A DNA stretch of 64,000 bases. Origin: an uncultured Oscillospiraceae bacterium (GTDB lineage: Bacteria; Bacillota; Clostridia; Oscillospirales; Oscillospiraceae). Shown piece by piece: positions 57,584 through 64,000 of this stretch. The position numbers were made by a program, and so were the translations under genes. The stretch is taken from the NCBI GenBank assembly GCA_947623745.1, contig CANQHN010000013.1:1-64000 (forward strand). The letters are read 5' to 3'. The notes under the pieces are model-generated. The model saw only the letters and a program-made list of their open reading frames with translations. It was not told the DNA's origin and ran no database searches. Every line of letters starts with the position of its first letter. Positions within the stretch are counted from its first letter, which is position 1.

Positions 57584-58774
57584 TTATTGCTCGCCGTAGC
57601 TCTGGCGGCGGCGCAGGTTGGTCAGGAAGTTGTCCATGCGGTTGAGGGCCTCGGCGATGTCCCGCATGGAGGCGGCGTAGCAGGCCCGCACATAGCCCTC
57701 GCCCCCGGGGCCGAAGGCGTTGCCGGGGATGACGGCCACCCGCTCCTCCCGGAGGAACCGCTCACAGAACTCCTCGGAGGTCATGCCGGTGGACTTGATG
57801 CAGGGAAAGACGTAGAAGGCCCCCTTGGGCTCGAAGCAGTCCAGGCCGATGCGGTTGAGGCTCTCCACCAGGTAGCGGCGGCGGCCGTCGTACTCCTCCC
57901 GCATCCGCTCGATGTCCGCGTCGCCGTTGCGCATGGCCTCCACCGCGGCGTACTGACTGGTGGTGGGGGCGGACATGATGCCGAACTGGTGCAGCTTGGT
58001 CATGGCGCCGATGATGGGCCTGGGCCCAAAGACGTAGCCCATGCGCCAGCCTGTCATGGCGTGGCTCTTGGAGAAGCCGTTGACCACCACGGTGCGCTCC
58101 TTCATCCCGGTCAGATTGGCCATGGACACGTGGCGCTGGCCGTAGGTTAGCTCGGCGTAGATCTCATCGGAAAGCACCATGATGTCGGTGCCCTTGAGCA
58201 CCTCGGCGATGGCCTCCAGGTCTGCGCGCTCCATGATGCCGCCGGTAGGGTTGGAGGGGAAGGGCAGCACCAGCACCTTGGTCCTGGGGGTGATGGCGCT
58301 TTTCAGCTCCTCGGCGGTGAGGCGGAACTGATTTTTCGCCTTCAGCTCCAGGTAGACGGGGGTTCCGCCGGCCATCTGGGCCAGGGGGCCGTAGCAGACG
58401 AAGGAGGGCACGGGGACGATGACCTCGTCCCCCGGGTCCAGCAGCACCCGCAGGGCCAGGTCGATGGCCTCGCTTCCGCCCACGGTGACGACGATCTCGC
58501 CGTTGTAGTCGTAGCGCAGGTCAAAGCGCCGCTCCAGGTAGCTGGCGATCTCCCGGCGCAGCTCAGCCATGCCGGCGTTGGAGGTGTACTTGGTGTAGCC
58601 CCGCTCCAGGGAGTAGATGCCCGCGTCCCGGATGTGCCAGGGGGTGACGAAGTCGGGCTCGCCGATCCCCAGGGAAATCGCGTCCTTCATCTCCTCCAGG
58701 ATGTCGAAAAAGCGGCGGATGCCGGAGGGCTGGATGCTCTGGATGCGCTGGTTGAGGATGTTCTCGTAGTTCAT
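57584..58774 (-). CDS. Class I/II aminotransferase (PLP)
   Basis: A 396-residue fold-type I aminotransferase similar to PatA/AspC-like enzymes. ISLGIGEPDF (substrate loop), SNPTGG, SDEIYAELTY and the PLP lysine Lys236 in NGFSKSHAMTGWRMG; the Arg in VRACYA binds the substrate carboxylate. The amino donor and acceptor cannot be assigned; aromatic, branched or aspartate substrates are possible. It overlaps the upstream Lrp-family gene by 4 nt, so the regulator is likely dedicated to it. Confidence 0.9.
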   Translation of the reverse strand: MNYENILNQRIQSIQPSGIRRFFDILEEMKDAISLGIGEPDFVTPWHIRDAGIYSLERGYTKYTSNAGMAELRREIASYLERRFDLRYDYNGEIVVTVGGSEAIDLALRVLLDPGDEVIVPVPSFVCYGPLAQMAGGTPVYLELKAKNQFRLTAEELKSAITPRTKVLVLPFPSNPTGGIMERADLEAIAEVLKGTDIMVLSDEIYAELTYGQRHVSMANLTGMKERTVVVNGFSKSHAMTGWRMGYVFGPRPIIGAMTKLHQFGIMSAPTTSQYAAVEAMRNGDADIERMREEYDGRRRYLVESLNRIGLDCFEPKGAFYVFPCIKSTGMTSEEFCERFLREERVAVIPGNAFGPGGEGYVRACYAASMRDIAEALNRMDNFLTNLRRRQSYGEQ

Positions 58775-59250
58775 ACGAAGATATACTCCCTTTCCTGGGG
58801 CTCCTGGGGCCGGAACACCAGGTGCTTCTCTTTATATTTCTTCAAAATGAAGTGGGTGGCGGTGCCGGTGACGCCCTGGATGGGTGCCAGGCGCTCCGAC
58901 ACGAACTGGGCCACCTCCCGCAGAGTGCGCCCGGAGATGATGACCGTCAAGTCAAAGGCGCCGCTCATCAGGTACATGCTCTCCACCTCTTCATACTGGT
59001 AGATGCGCTCGGCGATGCGGTCGTACCCATTGATGGACTGGGGGGTGATCTTCACCTCGATCAGGGCGGTGACGGCCTCCCGCCGGGTGCGGTCCCAGTC
59101 GATGACGGCCTGGTAGCCCAGCAGGACCCCCTCCCGCTCCAGGCGGGCGATCTCGGCTCTGACCTCGTCCTCGGTCATGCCGGCCTGGGCCGCCAGCTGG
59201 GCGGTGGTCTGCCTGCAGTCCCTCTCCAACAGTTCCAACAGCTTGCTCAT
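58771..59250 (-). CDS. Lrp/AsnC-family transcriptional regulator
   Basis: A 159-residue Lrp-type regulator: N-terminal winged helix (about 1-60) and a RAM/ACT-like effector domain (VTALIEVKITPQ; VESMYLMSGAFDLTVII). It probably senses an amino acid. It is the first gene of the aminotransferase-thrH-DUF1015-ispE run and is coupled to the aminotransferase by ATGA. The start at 59250 has AAGGGAG. Confidence 0.92.
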   Translation of the reverse strand: MSKLLELLERDCRQTTAQLAAQAGMTEDEVRAEIARLEREGVLLGYQAVIDWDRTRREAVTALIEVKITPQSINGYDRIAERIYQYEEVESMYLMSGAFDLTVIISGRTLREVAQFVSERLAPIQGVTGTATHFILKKYKEKHLVFRPQEPQEREYIFV

Positions 59251-59359
59251 GGCGGTCTGCTCCCTTCCCTCTGTGCGCCGGGGCACGGATACAAATACAT
59301 TATGGTATTATACTTGATTTCCGCGCGGATTGCAACGGCTGTTTCCTGCCAGGAAGAAA

Positions 59360-59395
59360 AAACTCCGGCGCGCGGAAGGCCGCGCGCCGGAGTTT
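59360..59395 (-). terminator. Terminator of the TAXI-TRAP operon
   Basis: A 16-bp perfect stem (59360-59375 with 59380-59395), loop AAGG, followed on the minus strand by TTTTTT. Confidence 0.88.
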
Positions 59396-59433
59396 GGACT
59401 GATCTTGCCTTTGATCAAAACAGGGAGCTGCCG

Positions 59434-61440
59434 TTACGCCTTCTGGGCGCCCTTGCGGCTGCCCAGGAACTGGAACACGCACACGCCGCCCACCAGCACC
59501 AGGCCGATGATATCGGTGGCGGTGCCGGGGATCAGCATACACAGGCCGCCGGCGGCGATCGCCACCCGGAACAGGGGGTTGAGCGGCTTGAACACGAAGC
59601 CGTTGAGTCCGGCCGCCACGCCAAAGATGCCCAGCAGGGCGGTGACCACGATCTGGATCACCTGGACCACCATCATGGCGGTGGTCGTCCCGGCGTCGAA
59701 GATCAGGAGCATGGAGGGGCTCATGGCGAAGATATAGGGCACGATGAATGCCGCGATGGCCAATCTCGTGGCGTTGAAGGCCGTTTTCATGGGCGGAGCC
59801 TTGGCGATGGCGGAGCCGGCGTAGGCGGCCAGGGCCACAGGCGGGGTGATGTCGGCCACGATGCCGAAGTAGAACACAAAGAAGTGGGCCGCCAGAGCGG
59901 GGACCTTCATCTGGATCAGGATGGGGGCGCAGGTGGAGGCCATGATGCAGTAGTTGGCGGTGGTGGGCACGCCCATGCCCAGCACGATGCAGCACAGCAT
60001 GGTCAGGAACAGGGCGACGATGGTGCGCCCGTTGGCCACGGTGACGATGGCGGTGATGAGCTTGGAGGCCAGACCGGTCATGTTGATGCTGCCGGAGATG
60101 ACGCCGGCGATGCCGCAGGCCGCGGCCACCGAGATACAGCTCTTGGCGCCGTTGGCCAGGGCGTCGAACAGGACGGCGGGGGTCATGCGGTTGTCCTTAT
60201 TGAAGATGCCCACCACGATGGCCAGCACGATGGCCACGGCGGCGGAGAAGGCCATGGTCCGGCTGCCGCTGGACACCAGATACACCAGCACCACCAGGGG
60301 GATCAGCAGGTAGATCTTGGGCAGCAGCTTCCGGAACACGGGCAGCTCCTCCTTGGGGATACCCTTCAGCCCCAGCTTCTGTGCCTCCAGGTGGACGCAG
60401 ATGAAGATGCCGGTGAAGTACAGCACGGCGGGCAGGATGGCCCGGACGATGATGTTGGAGTAGGGCGTGCTGGTATACTCGGCCATGAGGAAGGCCGCCG
60501 CGCCCATGATGGGGGGCATGATCTGGCCGCCGGTGGAGGCCGCGGCCTCCACGGCCCCGGCGAACTCGGGCTTGTAGCCGGTCTTTTTCATCATGGGGAT
60601 GGTGACCGAGCCGGTGGTGACCGTGTTGCCCACGGAGGAGCCGGACACCATGCCGCACAGGGCGGAGGAGATGACGGCCACCTTGGCCGGGCCGCCGGAG
60701 GCGGCGCCCGCCACGCAGTTGGCCAGGCTGATGAAGAAGTCAGAGATGCCGGTGCGCTCCAGGAAGGCGCCGAAGATGATGAACACCACGATAAATTTGG
60801 CGCACACCTGGATGGGGGTGGTGAGGATGCCGGTGGTCTGATAGAACAGGCCGATGGTCACCTGGCGGACGGCCCGCGCCGCGCCCAGGTTCCGGGTGAA
60901 GCAGTAGTAGTAGAGCGCGTACAGCAGGAACACGCCCGCCACGCACAGGATGGGGATGCCCACGCTCCGGCGGCACAGCTCCACCACAGCGATGATGCCG
61001 ATGACGCCGATGACGATCTCATAGGTCTTGATGTTCATGGTGCCCAGGCGGATGGTCAGGTCAGCGGCGTTGACCACCACATAGAAGAAGGCCCCCGCGC
61101 CCAGGACCATGAGGGCCCAGTCGTACCAGGGCATGTAGTTGGTCCGCTGGAGTCCCTTCTTCGCCGGGTAGGTGAGGTAGCCGATGATGATGATGCAGCC
61201 CACAAAGGAGGGGTAGCGGACCAGGTCCAGCCAGGTGGCGAACAGGGTCACGTAGATGGAGAACAGGGAGAAGGCCGCCAGGATCACGTAGAAGGCCGTC
61301 TTTTGCCAGCCCTCCCAGACACGGGTGTTGGACTCCCGGTCGTACTTCTTCATGATCTCGTCTACCGCGGCGGCGGCGTCCAGCGCCTCATTCTCCGCCG
61401 CTTCTACAGGAGGGGATGTTTGCTCTTTTTTCTTGGCCAT
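59434..61440 (-). CDS. TRAP transporter permease (fused 4TM/12TM)
   Basis: A 668-residue fused DctQM-type permease with about 16-18 membrane segments; the first ~60 residues are acidic and cytoplasmic. The large-subunit motif GMVSGSSVGNTVTTGSVTIP and the second copy GMGVPTTANYCIMAS are clear. With the TAXI binding protein upstream it forms a Na+- or H+-driven importer for organic acids, possibly glutamate or other dicarboxylates. It lies 143 nt after the binding-protein gene. Confidence 0.93.
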   Translation of the reverse strand: MAKKKEQTSPPVEAAENEALDAAAAVDEIMKKYDRESNTRVWEGWQKTAFYVILAAFSLFSIYVTLFATWLDLVRYPSFVGCIIIIGYLTYPAKKGLQRTNYMPWYDWALMVLGAGAFFYVVVNAADLTIRLGTMNIKTYEIVIGVIGIIAVVELCRRSVGIPILCVAGVFLLYALYYYCFTRNLGAARAVRQVTIGLFYQTTGILTTPIQVCAKFIVVFIIFGAFLERTGISDFFISLANCVAGAASGGPAKVAVISSALCGMVSGSSVGNTVTTGSVTIPMMKKTGYKPEFAGAVEAAASTGGQIMPPIMGAAAFLMAEYTSTPYSNIIVRAILPAVLYFTGIFICVHLEAQKLGLKGIPKEELPVFRKLLPKIYLLIPLVVLVYLVSSGSRTMAFSAAVAIVLAIVVGIFNKDNRMTPAVLFDALANGAKSCISVAAACGIAGVISGSINMTGLASKLITAIVTVANGRTIVALFLTMLCCIVLGMGVPTTANYCIMASTCAPILIQMKVPALAAHFFVFYFGIVADITPPVALAAYAGSAIAKAPPMKTAFNATRLAIAAFIVPYIFAMSPSMLLIFDAGTTTAMMVVQVIQIVVTALLGIFGVAAGLNGFVFKPLNPLFRVAIAAGGLCMLIPGTATDIIGLVLVGGVCVFQFLGSRKGAQKA

Positions 61441-61527
61441 ACAGTACCTCCAGACGGTGTGCCGCAGAGGCCGTTGGAGCGGTCATAGTGCCTATGGCCG
61501 TCCCTGCCGCCTCTGCCGCGAATATGG

Positions 61528-61555
61528 GGAGTGCCGCGCGTGGGCGCGGCACTCC
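61528..61555 (-). promoter_or_regulatory. Intercistronic hairpin between TAXI genes
   Basis: A 12-bp perfect stem (61528-61539 with 61544-61555), loop GTGG, no T run. It probably protects the upstream binding-protein message and lowers permease expression, as between malE and malF in E. coli. Neighbouring GCAGAGGC/GCCTCTGC halves at about 61464-61516 could form a larger stem. Confidence 0.55.
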
Positions 61556-61583
61556 TGGTTCCTTACGTGCAAACGGTTCGGCC

Positions 61584-62645
61584 TCAGCCGATGGTGATGC
61601 CCTTCTCAGCGAAGTACTTGGCAGCGCCGGGGGAGAAGGGGGCGTTGATACCCTCAGTGGCGAAGGTCAGGTCCAGCTCGGCGCCCTTGGCGTGGAGCTC
61701 GGTGATGGCGTCCTTGTTCTCGAAGATGGTGGACACGATGGTGTAGGCCACATCGTCGTCGATGTCCGCCCGGGCGATCAGGGTCGCCTTGGTGGTGATG
61801 GTGGTGGCCTCCTCGTCAAAGCCCTTGTAGGTGCCGGCGGGGATGGTGTAGGCGGCGTACCAGGGGGAGTCGGCCAGCAGCTTGTTCATGTGCTCCTGAT
61901 CGATGGAGACCAGGTACACGGTCTTGGCGGCGGCCAGGTCGGTGATGGCGGGGGTGGGGGCGCCGGCGGTCTGGACGGCCACGTCGATCTTGCCGTCCTT
62001 CAGGCTCTCGGTGGAATCACCGAAGGACTGGTACACGGGGGTGATGTCGTCCAGGGTCATGCCGTAGGCGGCCAGGATGTCCACGGTGTTGTAGTAGGTG
62101 CCGGAGCCCACGTCGCCCACGCAGACGCTCTTGCCCCTCATGTCCTCAACGGACTTGATGCTGGGGTCGCAGGTGACCAGCTGGACGGTCTCGGCGTACA
62201 GGGCGGCCAGGGCCACGAAGCTCTGGACCGCGCCGGACTCAGCGTAGGTGTTGGTGCCGTTGTAGGCGTAGCTGAGCACGTCGGACTGGACGGTGGCCAG
62301 GTCGTACATCTGCTGGTCGATGCCGGTGATGTTGGCGGCGGAGCCGCCGGTCTCGTTGACGGTGATGTCGATGCCGGTATTCTGGCCCAGATAGGTGGCC
62401 AGAACGCCGCCGTAGGCGTAGTAGGTGCCGGAAGAGCCACCGGTACCCATGGTCAGGTTGGCGGTCACGTCAGAACCGCCGCCAGTGGGGGTGCTGGCAG
62501 CCGGAGCGCTGGCAGCAGGGGCGCTGGCCGCGGGAGCACTGGCAGCAGGAGTGCTGGCCGCAGGAGTGTTGGTGGACCCGCCGCCACAGGCCGCCAGACT
62601 CAGGGCCATTGCAAGGGACAGGGCCAGAGCGATCGCTTTTTTCAT
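61584..62645 (-). CDS. TAXI-family TRAP solute-binding protein
   Basis: A 353-residue lipoprotein (SLAACG, Cys20) with a low-complexity linker of about seven AASAP/AASTP units, then the TAXI binding domain (LTMGTGGSSGTYYAYGGVLA, VGDVGSGTYYNTVDILAAYG, VAVQTAGAPTPAI). It captures the ligand for the downstream permease. ATG at 62645 follows ATAGGAGG; an earlier in-frame start lacks a site. Confidence 0.93.
   Translation of the reverse strand: MKKAIALALSLAMALSLAACGGGSTNTPAASTPAASAPAASAPAASAPAASTPTGGGSDVTANLTMGTGGSSGTYYAYGGVLATYLGQNTGIDITVNETGGSAANITGIDQQMYDLATVQSDVLSYAYNGTNTYAESGAVQSFVALAALYAETVQLVTCDPSIKSVEDMRGKSVCVGDVGSGTYYNTVDILAAYGMTLDDITPVYQSFGDSTESLKDGKIDVAVQTAGAPTPAITDLAAAKTVYLVSIDQEHMNKLLADSPWYAAYTIPAGTYKGFDEEATTITTKATLIARADIDDDVAYTIVSTIFENKDAITELHAKGAELDLTFATEGINAPFSPGAAKYFAEKGITIG
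62487..62575 (-). repeat. 12-bp tandem repeats in the TAXI lipoprotein linker
   Basis: About seven degenerate 12-bp units encoding A-A-S-(A/T)-P blocks. Such a tract can change length by slippage in 12-bp steps without breaking the frame. Confidence 0.7.
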
Positions 62646-62700
62646 GTTCTCATTCCTCCTATTCAAGCTTTTCAGCCGTTGCCAGCCTACTTGCAAGATT

Positions 62701-62729
62701 ATTATATTGTATTTTTACAAAAAGGTCAA
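62701..62729 (-). promoter_or_regulatory. Promoter of the TAXI-TRAP operon
   Basis: Minus strand TTGACC (62724-62729), 17-nt spacer, TATAAT (62701-62706). The 62730-62864 stretch upstream is A/T-rich and without a gene. Confidence 0.7.
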
Positions 62730-62864
62730 GAGAATTTTTTATCGTTTTTGTAAATTGCATTCATCCTGTCATTTTCGTCCATTTTCTTTATGAATGCATT
62801 GTGCTAAAGAGCCGCATTCCCGATTTTGAATCAAATGATTCACTTTTTAGTTTTCGTAAAAATT

Positions 62865-64000
62865 TTATTTTTCATTCATGGCCTGCTCCAACTTGCAAAG
62901 TGCTTTTTTCTCGATGCGGGATACCTCGGGGCGCGGCTGCTGTAAGCGGTCCGCCTCCGCCTCCCTGCGCGGGGGACGGAAGCGCACCTTCAGCAGCACC
63001 TTCCGGTCCTGGGTCAGCTCCGCCCGGTCCACCAGGCTCACCAGCACCGCCCGGTCCCCCGGGGCCTGCGCGGCAAACCGGCGGGCCAGCTCCCGGGCGA
63101 CCGCCCCCTCATCCGCCGGCCTGCGCTCCAGCCGCGCCAGCTGCCCCTCCAGCCCGGCGCGCTCCTCCCGCGCCCGGGCGGACAGGCGCAGGTAGTCCTC
63201 CCGCTCCAGGGTCCCCTCCAGCTGGTCCAGGTACATCCTGTCCAGCCGGGCGGTCAGCGCGCCGATCCGCGCGGTGAGGGCCCGGCGCTCCGCCCCGGCG
63301 TCCCCTCCCGAAGTCCCCCGGAGCACCCGGAGGGCCTCGCCGCACAGGTTCTCCCCCTCCATCCACGCTCCCCACAGCTGTTCCAACGCCTCCAGCACCG
63401 CCTGCATCACCCGGCTCTCCCGGGCGGTGTGGCTGGTACACGCCCCGGCGCCGGTATGGCGCTGGTAAGTCCGGCAGATGAAGTAGAGCACGTCCTCCCC
63501 CGCCGCGTTGGGCCGGTTGATCACCCCCAGGGGGGCGCCGCACTCGCGGCAGAAGATCAGCCCCTTCAGCGGAAAGTCGTACTGCCGGCTGCGGGTGCGG
63601 CGGCGGCTGCGCAGCAGCGCCTGCACCCGGTCGAAGGTGTCCCGGTCCACCAGGGGCTGGTGGGTGTTCTCCACCACCACCCACTCCTCCGGGGGGCGGC
63701 GAATGCTCTTTTTGCTCTTGTAGCTCACCTTGACCCGCCGGCCCTGCACCAGATTGCCGGCGTAGGTCTCGTTGCGCAGCAGGTCGGACACCCGCTCCGG
63801 GCTCCACAGCCCGGTACAGGGTCCCGGCCGGGCCACGGTCAGCCCGGCGTAGACGGCGGGGGTGGGAACCCCTCCGGCGTTGAGCCGCCGGGCGATCTCC
63901 CGGCAGCTCGCCCCCTCCAGGGCCAGGGCGAAGATATGCCGCACCACGGGGGCGGCCCCCGGGTCGGGGACGATCCTGTTCTTTTCCGTGGGGTGCATCC
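62865..64000 (-). CDS. Large serine recombinase, partial (5' end outside window)
   Basis: At least 377 residues of a large serine recombinase, cut by the right edge. Visible: the Recombinase domain (VVRHIFALALEGASCREIAR, WSPERVSDLLRNETYAGNLV), the zinc-ribbon domain (FCRECGAPLG ... CRTYQRHTGAGACTSH) and a C-terminal Arg/Glu-rich coiled coil. The catalytic Ser domain must lie beyond 64000. These enzymes integrate phages or conjugative elements, usually from the end next to the attachment site, so this may mark the edge of an integrated element that extends to the right. Confidence 0.9.
   Translation of the reverse strand, partial: MHPTEKNRIVPDPGAAPVVRHIFALALEGASCREIARRLNAGGVPTPAVYAGLTVARPGPCTGLWSPERVSDLLRNETYAGNLVQGRRVKVSYKSKKSIRRPPEEWVVVENTHQPLVDRDTFDRVQALLRSRRRTRSRQYDFPLKGLIFCRECGAPLGVINRPNAAGEDVLYFICRTYQRHTGAGACTSHTARESRVMQAVLEALEQLWGAWMEGENLCGEALRVLRGTSGGDAGAERRALTARIGALTARLDRMYLDQLEGTLEREDYLRLSARAREERAGLEGQLARLERRPADEGAVARELARRFAAQAPGDRAVLVSLVDRAELTQDRKVLLKVRFRPPRREAEADRLQQPRPEVSRIEKKALCKLEQAMNEK

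Overview
The window looks like chromosomal DNA of a GC-rich, endospore-forming anaerobic clostridium, most like gut Oscillospiraceae (Flavonifractor/Lawsonibacter/Intestinimonas type). The reasons are: sporulation genes (spoIIR, a SleB-type cortex hydrolase); a Firmicutes-style L27 with an N-terminal extension next to its processing protease Prp; a bifurcating-type [FeFe]-hydrogenase; a 2-hydroxyacyl-CoA dehydratase activase system; an FMN riboswitch in front of an ECF riboflavin transporter; and consensus TTGACA/TATAAT promoters with strong AGGAGG ribosome sites. Almost all of it is ordinary core genome. The only clear mobile gene is a serine recombinase cut by the right edge.

Layout. 1-405: leader region with two tandem near-consensus promoters firing leftwards out of the window, as in front of an rRNA operon. 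406-7478 (+): metA-pepD, then a tandem-domain dehydratase activase and its partner protein, separated by a long inverted repeat. 7519-13711 (-): DUF1836, degV, obgE and a small unknown gene as one operon, followed by a PF06541 membrane protein, a CapA-like protein and a LysR regulator. 13939-17243: a small Zn-ribbon protein and a TetM/EF-G-like GTPase fused to a YacP/Rae1-type NYN nuclease. 17398-20270: a lipoprotein and serC-serA. 20634-24805: hydCBA. 25097-29963: a second PF06541 protein, a metallophosphoesterase, prmA, rplU-prp-rpmA and a cell-wall hydrolase. 30336-35437 (-): lipoproteins, a two-part threonine/serine exporter, a MATE pump and trmO. 35668-45937: secA, a response regulator overlapping comEA, a DD-carboxypeptidase with mpg and a HAD hydrolase, an apparently self-regulated membrane protein/HTH/lipoprotein operon, and a hemolysin III protein. 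46004-49749 (-): gluQRS, a zincin, tsaD, a GNAT and rimI. 49934-52676 (+): FMN riboswitch, ribU and an unknown membrane protein. 52740-54707 (-): infC-rpmI-rplT with its leader, and spoIIR. 54763-59250 (-): Lrp, aminotransferase, thrH, DUF1015, ispE. 59434-62645 (-): TAXI-type TRAP transporter. 62865-64000: serine recombinase.

Pathway links. SerC and SerA sit together without a classical SerB; the ThrH-type phosphatase at 56.9 kb could supply the last step of serine synthesis, and ThrE-type exporters handle serine/threonine. The hydrogenase would dispose of NADH and ferredoxin electrons. tsaD/rimI, trmO, gluQRS, prmA, obgE, infC and prp are translation-quality genes.

The most unusual items are the GTPase-Rae1 fusion, a family of four modular hairpin-rich intergenic repeats (two of them sitting between duplicated terminator hairpins), the twin-operator DUF2975-like/HTH/lipoprotein operon, an infC gene that appears to start at AUC, and a spoIIR ribosome site that seems to lie inside the preceding terminator hairpin.
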